NCBI GenBank assembly: GCA_913052635.1
Contig: CAJXDE010000010.1
Span: forward strand, 1 to 36,893
Source of the DNA: an uncultured Halieaceae bacterium
GTDB taxonomy: Bacteria > Pseudomonadota > Gammaproteobacteria > Pseudomonadales > Halieaceae
Reading direction: 5' to 3'
DNA length: 36,893 nucleotides
Both the position numbers and the translations under genes were made by a program. Positions 9,068-18,946 of the stretch are shown piece by piece. Positions within the stretch are counted from its first letter, which is position 1. Every line of letters starts with the position of its first letter. Below the pieces are notes generated by a model. That model was not told where the DNA came from. It saw nothing but the letters and a program-made list of their open reading frames with translations, and did not search any database.

Positions 9068-10783
9068 TTACCAGATGGCGACTGCATCAGTATTGAAGCC
9101 ATAAGCCTCTGACAAGATAGTCCTGGCCTCCTGCAAATCTTTGAGGTAGCCAGCAATGGCATCATCGGCGGATGCGGCGGTAGTTGGCTGACCATTTTGC
9201 GAGCCATCAGGCATCATCGGAGCATCTCCCATAAGATCTAGTGCCCTTTTTAGGTCAGTGATTGATTTGCCAGTGGACCCGTCTCTGAACGGAGATAGCG
9301 CGCTAAATTGCAATCCTAGAGCAAAACCTTTCAATTCCGCCCAGTGCTTTGCCAAATTCACAAAGTTGCCTCTATCCGCAAATGCTCCATTAGAGAACTC
9401 TGCCATATCAGCTGACACGTCGTTAATGTAGTGAACGGCAGTCGCAGCAATGCACTTCTCCCAAGTCACGGCAGCGATTTTGATCTGCGCTTGCAAAGCA
9501 TTATTGGCCGCTTCAGTTAGCTCGCCGGCCTCCTCAGCATTTTGCAGAATCCTGCGGCCAATCATAAACGCATCCATCGCGTCCTTCGTGAAATCGGTGT
9601 AAGGATTTCCCTCTGGATCTTTCAAACGATCGCGCTTGGCACAATTTTGAGCGTGACCAAATACAAACTCGCTTCTGAGGTCAATCAGCCCATCTCCATT
9701 TGAATCATAGTAGCCCTTGCCGTACTCGGCACGGCCGCCTTTCCCCGCTGCCTCGTCATCCGTGTAATCGTTCATGTCACGAGAAGCACCGTAGTAACCA
9801 AATCCCTCATCGAATTTGTGGGCGGCACTTGAGTAGGTCTTGTCTTTATAGGGGTCAAGGGCTGAACCAAAATCAGTAAGGAGATAGTCGTTTGTGCCCT
9901 GAGAGAAGTTTACCGCTACAGAGAGAAACTTCTGTATCAATTGTCGATAATGCACCCCTTCTTTGGAAATCATCGGCGAAGAGATGTTGACCTCTGACCC
10001 ATCTGCAATGGTGATGGTCGGGTCTAGCCCATCTGAAGCTTCAGCCGCCAAAGCATCCATCCATAGATAGACTAGCTCAATAGGTAACGGTGTGCTGTCA
10101 AGACCAGATTTCCACCCAAAGAATTCATCATTGATGAGCTTTCCAGTTTCTCCGGTGCCAGCTAGGCTTCCTCCAGCTATCTTGCCGTTCAGGTTTTTAC
10201 CGGAGCTAATGTCTCCGTATGTCGGCCCGGGGATCACCGGGTCGCCGCCCTTGGTTGTGAAACCATGATTAACGTCGTCGGCACCTTCTCCGTTAACGTA
10301 GAATCGTAAACCAGCAGAGATCGTTGCGGTTTCGCCCTCTTGCTCAACAATGTCTTCCATGTAGTCCGTCAGCTTCTGTTGCAGCACCAACCGAGCTGTT
10401 TGACCGGTGTAGCTGACCCCGTCTGCGGATCCGCCGTTCAGTTTGCCTTCGGCGCTGTAAACCAGAGGCATAGCGTCACAAACGTCACCCTCACCGTTAG
10501 CATCACTGTCTTCTTGCCCTGGGTTTTCGGTCTCAACGCAGTTATCTCCGTTGTCGCCCACACCGTCGCCGTCTGTATCAGTATCCTCATTCGGATCATC
10601 CGGGAATGCGTCATCATCGTCCGCCACTCCATCGCCGTCCGAATCGGGCGGTGGCTCAGCCACTGGGGGCGCCGGCGGAGTGGATCCACCACCACTTCCG
10701 CCTCCACAAGCCGCCAAGCCAATAGTCATTACTATGGCCCATGAAATCGTAGCCGTGAGCTTTCTAAGATCCATTATTTTCAA
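9068..10783 (-). CDS. Lipoprotein with thrombospondin type 3-like Ca2+-binding repeats and a DUF4856-like domain
   Basis: 571 aa; lipobox IGLAACGGG; repeats DSDGDGVADDDDAFPDDPNEDTDTDGDGVGDNGDNC; C-terminal SAAHKFDEGFGYYGASRDMNDY...GYYDSNGDGLIDLRSEFVFGHAQNCAKRD, typical of DUF4856 proteins found beside imelysins. Confidence 0.85.
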   Translation of the reverse strand: MKIMDLRKLTATISWAIVMTIGLAACGGGSGGGSTPPAPPVAEPPPDSDGDGVADDDDAFPDDPNEDTDTDGDGVGDNGDNCVETENPGQEDSDANGEGDVCDAMPLVYSAEGKLNGGSADGVSYTGQTARLVLQQKLTDYMEDIVEQEGETATISAGLRFYVNGEGADDVNHGFTTKGGDPVIPGPTYGDISSGKNLNGKIAGGSLAGTGETGKLINDEFFGWKSGLDSTPLPIELVYLWMDALAAEASDGLDPTITIADGSEVNISSPMISKEGVHYRQLIQKFLSVAVNFSQGTNDYLLTDFGSALDPYKDKTYSSAAHKFDEGFGYYGASRDMNDYTDDEAAGKGGRAEYGKGYYDSNGDGLIDLRSEFVFGHAQNCAKRDRLKDPEGNPYTDFTKDAMDAFMIGRRILQNAEEAGELTEAANNALQAQIKIAAVTWEKCIAATAVHYINDVSADMAEFSNGAFADRGNFVNLAKHWAELKGFALGLQFSALSPFRDGSTGKSITDLKRALDLMGDAPMMPDGSQNGQPTTAASADDAIAGYLKDLQEARTILSEAYGFNTDAVAIW

Positions 10784-10873
10784 TCCCCGTTTTTTTTTGA
10801 ACTATCGTTGCTATCACTTTTATAGCTGCTCGTTGAAGGAGTTAATGATGCCGCTGTCCTAACATTCAGAAGT

Positions 10874-10892
10874 AGTATCGATAATCATTCTC
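10874..10892 (-). promoter_or_regulatory. Putative Fur box 1
   Basis: agtatcgataatcattctc matches GATAATGATAATCATTATC at 14/19 by eye; about 90 nt upstream of the 10783 start. Confidence 0.6.
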
Positions 10893-10902
10893 ATTTATAA
10901 AC

Positions 10903-10921
10903 GATAATGGGATTGTTTCTC
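10903..10921 (-). promoter_or_regulatory. Putative Fur box 2 (tandem)
   Basis: gataatgggattgtttctc matches the 19-mer Fur consensus at 13/19 by eye. Confidence 0.45.
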
Positions 10922-11148
10922 ATTTGCAACATCTTTTTCTTACTGCAATTTGATGGTTTGGGCGTGAGCAACTCTGGTGTCAAGGAGGGCGAAACAGCCG
11001 ATAAACAGAGATATCCCCGAAGTTGGCGATCCACCATTCCTGCGAGACTCAGATGCTGCCGATAACGACTAGGAGGGCAATGGTGTGAAAAGAGCGAGTG
11101 CCTGGAAAACGGCCTAGCCCAAGGGTTTGCCGGTAGTAAGAGTGCTGT

Positions 11149-12867
11149 CTAGGGGCTAGACATGGCGTTCGCCCGAGAAAACACTAGTGTGCCGTCTGAG
11201 AAGGTGTGGTCTACCTTGATGGCATGGATCGTGTACGGATCACTGGTATACGGATCTCTATCGAGCACGACAATGTCCGCGAGCTTGCCCACCTCCAACG
11301 TGCCAATTTGATCCTCGAGCCGCAGCTGCCACGCAGCATCGGAAGTGTGCGCTCGAATCGCCTGATCCACACTCAGTCGCTCGCTGACTCTGGCCTGCAC
11401 GGGAACCCCTGGGTTCCCCGCCTGCTGCCGGGTCACTGCCATTTCAATATTAAACATAGGGTTCAGCGCATCTTTGCCGATCCAGCTCACCGGGTAGTCG
11501 CTACCCAGCGTGACCTTGCCACCGTGCCGCAGAATCGAAGCCAGTGGATACATTTGGTTGAAGCGCCCCACTCCCAAATATCGGAGGGCAAGCGTGTCGT
11601 AATAAAACCAGGTGGGCGTGGTCTGGGCGACTGCACCCAGCTCAGCAAAGCGACTCACATCATCCGCATTCACAATCTCGATATGGCAGATCGTCGTGCG
11701 CGAATCGCTCTCGGGGTGCAGTGTTTTGGCGCGCTCGATCGCATCCAACGCTGAACGCACCGCACCATCTCCAATCGCGTGAAGATGCAAGTCCACGTCG
11801 GCTTCATGGGCCGCAGCCACGGCGTCGAACATCACCGGGTTTGGCAGCAGCGGTTTGGCCATATGACCCTCCGGCAGAACGTAGGGGTCGAGCATCACCG
11901 CCGTTTTGGCCTCCACGGTACCGTCCAATGAGAGCTTCAACGTCGATACGTTGAAAAGCGGGTGGTGGTAGCGCGCGTTCAGTTCGGCCAATTTTGCCAA
12001 AGCAGTCGGCAACTGCCCTGGCTGATTCACGTAAAGCGAGGCCACCATGCGCACCGGAAACTCCCCGGCCTCAACCATCTTGAGTGCAAGCCGGCGCCCC
12101 AATTCACCAGTATCAATCATGCCGGCGTCAAAGGCACCGGTCAGACCAACCGCCGACATGTCTTTGAAAAAATCAGGTGCCGCGAGGGCCAGCGCCTCCT
12201 CGCTGATCACGCCGAGCGCCTCGGTCACCGGATCGATCGCCGCGCCCTCGACTAACCAGCCGGTTGGATTGCCCTCCTCGTCCCGCTGAAAAAAGTGCGC
12301 GCCTGGGACCGGGTCGGGGGTATCGCGTGAAATACCCGCTGCTTCCAGAGCGAGTGTATTCGCCCAGCCCGTATGGCCTCCTTCGTCAATGATCAGCGCG
12401 GGCCTATCGGGTACGATCGCGTCCAACTGCGCAGCCGTTGGCCCCTGCACCCCAAAAGCGGGAGCCAGGAACCCGGAGCCAAGCAGCGGATTCTGATAGG
12501 GATGCGTGAGAGCATGTTCTGCAATTTTCTCAAGCACCTGCTCTGGGCTGTCGTAGGGGCTGAGCTTGACGCCATTCACCAAGGGCAATGTGTCCATGCT
12601 GTGAATGTGGGTGTCGATAAAACCTGGCAGCACCGTTCGACCCTCAAGCTCAATGATCTGGGTCTGCGAACCAATCTGCGCTTCCGCAGCCTCACTCCCT
12701 CCCAGCCACGTCAATCGATTCCCCTTGAAGGCCATTGCCGAGTAATGTGAGGCCGTGTCATCCATCGAATAGATCACACCCCCCCGGAGCACCCAGTCTG
12801 CCTCCGCCAGCGCAAACTGGGTCCAAAGGGCACCCAGAAACATCCAGATAAATTGGCTCTTTTTCAT
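11149..12867 (-). CDS. Amidohydrolase family protein (YtcJ-like, exported)
   Basis: 572 aa; signal peptide; LPGFIDTHIHSMDTL; DVDLHLHAIGDGAVRSALDAIE; CHIEIVNADDVSRFAELGAVAQTTPTWF; LGSDYPVSW; GTLEVGKLADIVVLDRDPY. Confidence 0.93.
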   Translation of the reverse strand: MKKSQFIWMFLGALWTQFALAEADWVLRGGVIYSMDDTASHYSAMAFKGNRLTWLGGSEAAEAQIGSQTQIIELEGRTVLPGFIDTHIHSMDTLPLVNGVKLSPYDSPEQVLEKIAEHALTHPYQNPLLGSGFLAPAFGVQGPTAAQLDAIVPDRPALIIDEGGHTGWANTLALEAAGISRDTPDPVPGAHFFQRDEEGNPTGWLVEGAAIDPVTEALGVISEEALALAAPDFFKDMSAVGLTGAFDAGMIDTGELGRRLALKMVEAGEFPVRMVASLYVNQPGQLPTALAKLAELNARYHHPLFNVSTLKLSLDGTVEAKTAVMLDPYVLPEGHMAKPLLPNPVMFDAVAAAHEADVDLHLHAIGDGAVRSALDAIERAKTLHPESDSRTTICHIEIVNADDVSRFAELGAVAQTTPTWFYYDTLALRYLGVGRFNQMYPLASILRHGGKVTLGSDYPVSWIGKDALNPMFNIEMAVTRQQAGNPGVPVQARVSERLSVDQAIRAHTSDAAWQLRLEDQIGTLEVGKLADIVVLDRDPYTSDPYTIHAIKVDHTFSDGTLVFSRANAMSSP

Positions 12868-12949
12868 CGCTACTCCCTAAAGGGAATCAATAAGACTTAC
12901 TCGGCTATACCAAAGTGACGGCAAGTCCCTGCGTTCCCATTAGATTCGA

Positions 12950-12961
12950 ATGTCCGTACTA
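12950..12961. promoter_or_regulatory. Putative GntR-type operator, site A
   Basis: ATGTCCGTACTA between divergent 12867(-) and 13001(+); 11/12 to ATGTCCGKACAA. Confidence 0.55.
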
Positions 12962-13000
12962 TTTATCTATTGAGCAACAAATTCATCTGAGGAGCAAAAC

Positions 13001-14194
13001 ATGTCTCAATCGCGACCGCTGGAAGGCCTGCGGGTCATCGAGCTAGGGCAACTGTTGGCCGGTCCTTTTGCGGGCACTGTGCTCGGTTACTTCGGCGCCG
13101 AAGTGATCAAAGTGGAACCTCCTACGGGCGACCCCATCCGCCAATGGCGTGAGGTCCGCAACGGCATGTCGCTGTGGTATCACTCGCTGGCGCGAAACAA
13201 AAAGAGCGTAACGCTCGATTTGAAATCAGAGCGCGGTCGGGAACTTGCTTTTGACCTGCTGACCAAGGCAGACGTGGTCATAGAGAACTTCCGGCCGGGT
13301 GCCATGGAGAGCTGGGGACTCGGCCCCGATCAAGTGAAGGAGAAGAACCCGGGCATCATCTACGCGCGTATCTCAGGTTATGGACAGAGCGGTCCCTTCT
13401 CAGAAAAACCTGGTTATGCCTCTGTTACAGAAGGTTATGGCGGCTTCAGATACATCAACGGCGAGCCCGGCAAGGCACCAGTGCGCCCCAATATCTCGCT
13501 TGGCGATACCGTGGCTGCGATTCACGCTGCATTGGGCGTGGCGTTTGCCATTATCGAGCGCAACAAAAGTGGCAAGGGCCAAGTGGTCGACGTGGCCCTG
13601 TACGAATCGATCTTCAACCTGCTAGAGGGGATCGTGCCTGAATTCGACGGCGCGGGGGTTGTGCGGGAGCCGTCAGGCACCACCATCACCGGCATTGTGC
13701 CAACCAATACTTATCTCTGCTCGGACGGCAAACACGTTGTGATTGGCGGCAACGGTGACTCCATCTTCAAGCGCCTGATGACCGAGGCTGGTCGCGAAGA
13801 TATGGCAAACGACCCTGAACTGGAGCACAACCAGGGTCGGGTCATTCACGAGCAAAAAATTGACGCTGCGCTCGCCAAGTGGTGCAACGAGCACAGTTCG
13901 GCTGACATTATTAGTAAGCTCGAAGGCGCGCGGGTTCCGGTGGGACCCATCTACAGCGTCGAGGATATGATGAGCGATCCCCACTACAACGCGCGCGGGA
14001 TGTTCGAAACGGTCGAAATTGACGGTGAGCCGCTGAAGATACCCGCTATCCTTCCGAAACTAAGCGAGACCCCAGGGCGCACCGATTGGCCGGGAGCAAA
14101 AATCGGAGCACACAACAGCGAAATCCTCGGTGACCTTTTAGGGCTATCTGAAGCCGATCTCAGTAGCCTCAGTGACGCCGGCGTCACCTGTTAA
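13001..14194 (+). CDS. CoA-transferase family III (CaiB/BaiF-type)
   Basis: 397 aa MSQSRPLEGLRVIELGQLLAGPFAGTVLGYFGAEVIKVEPPTGDPIRQWR...NLKSERG-type core, putative catalytic Asp in NISLGDTVAAIHAALG. Confidence 0.95.
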   Translation: MSQSRPLEGLRVIELGQLLAGPFAGTVLGYFGAEVIKVEPPTGDPIRQWREVRNGMSLWYHSLARNKKSVTLDLKSERGRELAFDLLTKADVVIENFRPGAMESWGLGPDQVKEKNPGIIYARISGYGQSGPFSEKPGYASVTEGYGGFRYINGEPGKAPVRPNISLGDTVAAIHAALGVAFAIIERNKSGKGQVVDVALYESIFNLLEGIVPEFDGAGVVREPSGTTITGIVPTNTYLCSDGKHVVIGGNGDSIFKRLMTEAGREDMANDPELEHNQGRVIHEQKIDAALAKWCNEHSSADIISKLEGARVPVGPIYSVEDMMSDPHYNARGMFETVEIDGEPLKIPAILPKLSETPGRTDWPGAKIGAHNSEILGDLLGLSEADLSSLSDAGVTC

Positions 14195-14207
14195 CACTTG
14201 ATCCAGA

Positions 14208-15407
14208 ATGAAACTGGATGGCCTGACTGTTCTTGACCTGTCGCTGTTTTTGCCAGGACCCGCCGCCACGCAGTTAATGGCTGACCACGGCGCGCGAGTG
14301 ATAAAAGTAGAGAACCCGCGCGCACCGGAACCCACCCGATCCGCTGCGGCGTTCCCGTGGCAACAAGGCGGCCAGACAGTCATGTTCCGCAACACCCAAC
14401 GGGGCAAAGAGAGCATCGCGCTGGATCTCAAAACCGACGCCGGTAAGGCCGCCCTGCTCGCATTGGCTAAGCAGGTTGATGTGGTGGTCGAGGCATTCCG
14501 CCCGGGCGTGGCCAAACGACTCGGCATTGACTACGAGACGCTCTCAGCGGAAAACCCCGGACTGGTGTACTGCTCGATCTCCGCCTTCGGGCAGACCGGG
14601 CCGTGGCGCGATAAACCCGCTCACGATACTGCCACCGTCGCCGCTGCCGGCATCCTCGATGTCACCCGGTCACCAGAGGGCAACTCAGGTCCCGCGATTA
14701 TCGGTGTGCCGATTGCTGACATGTTGTCTTCTTATCTTGCGTTGTCGGGAGTGCTTATGGCGCTACATCGTCGTCACACAACCGGACGCGGCGACTTTGT
14801 GGATATCAGCATGTTCGAGTCGGTCTTAGCAGCGAGCCCCAATATTCTGGGGCCTGTATTCGGTGGCGGGCAGGCCCCGGATCGGCTCAAAGAGCGGACG
14901 CATGGCGGCAACGCCATGCTCAATGTGTATGAGACGGCAGACAAACACTATGTTGCTCTGGGTGGTGGCGAACACAAGTTCGTGGAGGCTTTATTTACAG
15001 GGTTGGGGCGACCAGACTTTATAAGCGCAGTGACCGGACCGGCCGGTGAAGGTCACTGGCCGGCAATTGCCTTTTTACGCGAGACCTTCAGGACGCGCTC
15101 CCGAGAGGAGTGGGAAGTCTGGTTTGAAGGCCGGGACATCTGCTGGAGCCCGGTGGTGACGCTCGAGGAGGCGTGGCGGGCAGATCATGTTCAGGAGCGC
15201 GGCATGCGGTTTCAGGACGAGGCAGGCAATGACCACATCGGCTCGGCGATCAAATTTACTGATGAACCCGCCCAAATCGACACACAATTGCCACAAGTTG
15301 GCGCCGATACCGCTAAAATTATTGCGGAACTAGACTTGACCGAAACCGATCGCGAGGCGATATTGGAAGTTGACGACAGTAATGTCCGGACAACGGGCAA
15401 ATCCTAG
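14208..15407 (+). CDS. CoA-transferase family III (CaiB/BaiF-type)
   Basis: 399 aa MKLDGLTVLDLSLFLPGPAATQLMADHGARVIKVENP...; putative catalytic Asp in GVPIADMLSSYLALSG. 13 nt after the previous CoA-transferase. Confidence 0.95.
   Translation: MKLDGLTVLDLSLFLPGPAATQLMADHGARVIKVENPRAPEPTRSAAAFPWQQGGQTVMFRNTQRGKESIALDLKTDAGKAALLALAKQVDVVVEAFRPGVAKRLGIDYETLSAENPGLVYCSISAFGQTGPWRDKPAHDTATVAAAGILDVTRSPEGNSGPAIIGVPIADMLSSYLALSGVLMALHRRHTTGRGDFVDISMFESVLAASPNILGPVFGGGQAPDRLKERTHGGNAMLNVYETADKHYVALGGGEHKFVEALFTGLGRPDFISAVTGPAGEGHWPAIAFLRETFRTRSREEWEVWFEGRDICWSPVVTLEEAWRADHVQERGMRFQDEAGNDHIGSAIKFTDEPAQIDTQLPQVGADTAKIIAELDLTETDREAILEVDDSNVRTTGKS
15382..15393. promoter_or_regulatory. Putative GntR-type operator, site B
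   Basis: ATGTCCGGACAA, exact to ATGTCCGKACAA; at the 3' end of the CoA-transferase gene, about 100 nt upstream of the TonB receptor start. Confidence 0.55.
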
Positions 15408-15494
15408 CGGGTATGGCGCTGATCTGAAGCCCCACAAACCGTGTAAACATCAGGCTCAGAGCCCTTCCCGGGCCCACAAAGAAGGAGGCTACCC

Positions 15495-18107
15495 ATGAGG
15501 AGCTTTACCCCACTCAAGCAACGCCACAAGGCGTTAGCGACACTCCCCCTTACCGCAGCGGTATCAGCGGCAATCTCCGCCACCGCAACGCTGATGCCGT
15601 CTGTCGCCATGGCGCAGCTCGAAGAGGTGGTAGTGACCGCGAGAGCCCGCGCAGAATCACTGCAGGACGTACCCGCCACTGTGACGGCCTTTACTGAAGG
15701 CCAGATCGAGAACATGGGGGTGGCTCGAGCGGAAGATTTTGTCTACATGACACCGGGCGTCACGTTCGTGAACTCTGTCGAGGTGGGAGATAGCCAATTA
15801 GCTATTCGCGGCATCAACGGTGCTCGCGACGCAGAGACCAACTTCGCGTTTATTGTCGACGGCATTCTTTATACGAACCCCTCAGCCTTTAACCGCGAGT
15901 ATCCCGATCTGGCGCAGATTGAGGTATTGAAAGGACCGCAAGGCGCACTCTATGGCCGGTCTGCCGCCGCGGGTGCAGTCATAATGTCGACCAAGCGACC
16001 TACACAGGAAATGGAAGGCAGTATCAAAGTCGGTGGAGCGGAATACGGCACGGTTTACGGTACGGCCACAATAGCGGGCCCATTGGGCAGCGACGTCGCC
16101 GGCCGCCTCACCGTCACTTCGCGCAAGACTGACGGCTTCCTCGAGAATGTTTACCTCAATGACGATGTCGTTAACGACTACGAAGAAACCGCCGTTAGCG
16201 GACGCCTCGTTTTTGATCCGACGGATACGTTGTCGATTGATACGAAGATTCGCTACTCACAGGTATCTGCTGCCTCAATCTCATTCAACGCCGCTTTTGA
16301 ACTGCCGTTTTTTGTCGGCGCTCTAGACGGGCTGCAAGACTTTGGGGTTGACCCTGCGGGAGCCTCGATCGACGTCAATGACTTTGAATGGGTATACAGT
16401 CCCAACGTCGATCCAGAGAACGAGCAGGACACGCTCGAGGTATCTGTCAAAGTCGACCAACAGTTTGACTCCGGCACCCTGACCGCGTGGGCACTCTACT
16501 CAGACCAGGATCAGTACTTTCTGGCAGATGGTACCTCCGGTGCATTCGGCTTCTACAACAATCTGGGGCACTGCCAGCAAACCGCTGTAGAGCGATCATT
16601 GTTCCTTGGTGATGGGACGCCGATGCAGCAACCAACTTTTAACCTCGCCGGCTTCTCACCCGCAGGTAACCCATTCTTCCCTCCCTACAGTCCTACTACG
16701 TGTGACGGCTATCAGTATCAGGAGCGCAACCAGCGCGACATCAGCTTCCAGCTGCAGTGGACCTCGGATGCTGACCAGCGACTGCGTTGGCAGGCGGGCA
16801 TGTACTTCCTGAATATTGATAGGCGCGTTGGCGTGGCGCAGCTCGAGGATGATGGGCGCGCCTCACTGCCACGTTCCTTCGTGAACGAGCTCACCGATGC
16901 ACTGGTATTGGATGACTTCGAAACGACTGTATTGTCCGGTTTTGGCTCCATTAACTACGACGTTACCGATCGCATGGAGTTGTCCTTTGCACTGCGATAC
17001 GACATCGAGGATCGAGAGGTCAGCAATGCAGTACCCAGCCCAGCTGCTGGGTACGTCTCGACCAATATCAACTACTGCGGGACCTTCTTTGAGGGTGGCT
17101 GTACGCTAAACGGCGCGCCTTTAGGCGGCACACCTTGGAACCCTGCCTTTATCGACCTGTCGACAGGTGCGGTGAGCGCGCGAGTAGCAGATCGTAGCGA
17201 AGAATTCGACGCCATCCAGCCCAAGATCAGTTTGACTTATGACCTGTCTGAAAATACGACCCTGTTCGGTAGCTGGGGCGTTGGCTTCAAGACCGGAGGC
17301 TTTAACAACCTCGGTGGCACCGAGACCATCAGCTTGTTCCTGGTAAACCCTGATGGCCTGCCTGTGGCACCGCCCGAAATCTACGAGGAAGAGACCTCCA
17401 GCTCGTTCGAGGTGGGTTTCCGCTCCACATTGCTGGACGGCAACCTGCAGCTGAACGCCGCTGCGTACCACACCGAAGTCGATGACATGCAGTTCTTCGA
17501 ATTCTACGTAGGCCCCTTCGGTCTATTAAGAACTGTTGAAGGTATCGACGAAGTCACCATTCAGGGCTTCGAGGTTGGCGCTTCATGGCAAATGACCGAT
17601 AGCCTTCGATTGGATGCCGGCTATAGCACGATCGATGGAGAGATCGACGCCATGACAGTTCGCCCCTACGTTGTGGGCAACGATGTCCCCAACGCGCCCG
17701 AATTTACCGCGAACCTGGCACTAACTTGGGACCAGAACTTCGGCGATCTGAATGTGCTGGCTCGCATTGAGTATGCCTATCAAGGGGACGTTTTCTATCA
17801 CGTCGTTCAGGGCAGTGATCTTGATGTACCCAAGTCGTATGACTTTGAGGGACTTCCATATGAGGTGCCTGCCGTATTGTTCGGAGGTTTGGCCACCAGC
17901 TATTCCAAGACGAAGGTTGACGCCTACGGCATCACGAATCTCAGAGTCGGCATAGGTGGTGAGGGTTGGAGAGTGACCGCTTTTGCTCGCAACTTGTTCG
18001 ACGAAGAATACGTAGGAGAAGTGATTATGGCGCCAGAATTTGGCGGCGCATTTGTGACACCAGGCACCTACCGCACGGCGGGCGTAGAGGTCCAGTGGGA
18101 CTTCTGA
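15495..18107 (+). CDS. TonB-dependent receptor
   Basis: 870 aa; signal peptide; TonB-box QLEEVVVTARARAESLQDVPATVTAFTEGQIE; plug LAQIEVLKGPQGALYGRSAAAGAVIMSTKRP; C-terminal EVQWDF. Confidence 0.97.
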   Translation: MRSFTPLKQRHKALATLPLTAAVSAAISATATLMPSVAMAQLEEVVVTARARAESLQDVPATVTAFTEGQIENMGVARAEDFVYMTPGVTFVNSVEVGDSQLAIRGINGARDAETNFAFIVDGILYTNPSAFNREYPDLAQIEVLKGPQGALYGRSAAAGAVIMSTKRPTQEMEGSIKVGGAEYGTVYGTATIAGPLGSDVAGRLTVTSRKTDGFLENVYLNDDVVNDYEETAVSGRLVFDPTDTLSIDTKIRYSQVSAASISFNAAFELPFFVGALDGLQDFGVDPAGASIDVNDFEWVYSPNVDPENEQDTLEVSVKVDQQFDSGTLTAWALYSDQDQYFLADGTSGAFGFYNNLGHCQQTAVERSLFLGDGTPMQQPTFNLAGFSPAGNPFFPPYSPTTCDGYQYQERNQRDISFQLQWTSDADQRLRWQAGMYFLNIDRRVGVAQLEDDGRASLPRSFVNELTDALVLDDFETTVLSGFGSINYDVTDRMELSFALRYDIEDREVSNAVPSPAAGYVSTNINYCGTFFEGGCTLNGAPLGGTPWNPAFIDLSTGAVSARVADRSEEFDAIQPKISLTYDLSENTTLFGSWGVGFKTGGFNNLGGTETISLFLVNPDGLPVAPPEIYEEETSSSFEVGFRSTLLDGNLQLNAAAYHTEVDDMQFFEFYVGPFGLLRTVEGIDEVTIQGFEVGASWQMTDSLRLDAGYSTIDGEIDAMTVRPYVVGNDVPNAPEFTANLALTWDQNFGDLNVLARIEYAYQGDVFYHVVQGSDLDVPKSYDFEGLPYEVPAVLFGGLATSYSKTKVDAYGITNLRVGIGGEGWRVTAFARNLFDEEYVGEVIMAPEFGGAFVTPGTYRTAGVEVQWDF

Positions 18108-18116
18108 GGCTCTGAA

Positions 18117-18155
18117 CCCAATAAAAAGCCGGGCAATGCCCGGCTTTTTATTGGG
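18117..18155. terminator. Bidirectional intrinsic terminator
   Basis: Perfect 18-bp inverted repeat cccaataaaaagccgggc-aat-gcccggctttttattggg between convergent 18107(+) and 18177(-). Confidence 0.92.
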
Positions 18156-18176
18156 TACTTATTTATTGTTGCTCGG

Positions 18177-18716
18177 CTACGAAAGCGCGAGCCACAGGAA
18201 CAGAATCACTCCGGCGCCCGAGATCATTGCGGTAGAGTAACGGAGCCGAGTAGAAGACAACCCTAACCAAAGGCCCGTCAAAATAATAAAGAGCATCCCC
18301 GCCGCGAAAACCTGCTGATAGGCCTTATAGGCGGTAGGACCATGCCCCATATGCAGCTCAATCATGCGCTTTTGCAGTGAGGGTTCGTTGAGCTGCACCA
18401 CCGCCCCGTCTCCGCTTATATCCAGCGTATAAAACGGCCGTGTCGTGGGCCGAGTGATCAGCTGTGAGCCTTTTTGTTTCACGTACTCAAACTCGAAATC
18501 AGCGACACCAAGGGAAGCCAATGCAGCTTGCACGTTTGCTTCGCTCGGGTCCTGCAAGAGTTGCTGTCCCATAGCGAGGGTGCCGACAGGTGTCTGTTCG
18601 ATGGAGCCTTTGATACCGATCAGGTAAAGGCCACCGGACACCGCCACCAACACGATCGCGGCAGCGAAAAAAGCAGAACAATATAAATGTAGCTTGATCA
18701 GTAAGGTGCGCGCCAT
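18177..18716 (-). CDS. PepSY-associated TM-helix-like small membrane protein
   Basis: Start taken at the internal Met of ORF 18177-18794: MARTLLIKLHLYCSAFFAAAIVLVAVSGGLYLIGIKGS...HMGHGPTAYKAYQQVFAAGMLFIILTGLWLGL. Confidence 0.72.
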   Translation of the reverse strand: MARTLLIKLHLYCSAFFAAAIVLVAVSGGLYLIGIKGSIEQTPVGTLAMGQQLLQDPSEANVQAALASLGVADFEFEYVKQKGSQLITRPTTRPFYTLDISGDGAVVQLNEPSLQKRMIELHMGHGPTAYKAYQQVFAAGMLFIILTGLWLGLSSTRLRYSTAMISGAGVILFLWLALS

Positions 18717-18946
18717 GGTGGCTCCCCCGCCAGAATATGAGTCGTAAATGAGACCAACAATCCTCAGGCTCAATGGGCCGGAATTGTGCCCCAAGAAACA
18801 GCTATCACCAACAGCCGGCCTGATATCCGTGCCAATAGCGAGTCACCGGGGATACGGGTACAGTGATGTGCCTATGCGCCAACACCACCCCCAGACAAGA
18901 GCCCGGACGCCTCTGGCACGCCGCAAAAATGCGATGAGGTGCGCTG

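Noticed and set aside
11206-12750. Several plus-strand ORFs (182, 97, 80, 125 aa)
   Set aside because: They are antisense to the amidohydrolase gene, mutually overlapping and without recognisable domains.
18821-18850. tgatatccgtgccaat and gatacgggtacagtg upstream of the acyl-CoA synthetase
   Set aside because: They only loosely resemble the operator (several mismatches); not strong enough to add to the regulon.
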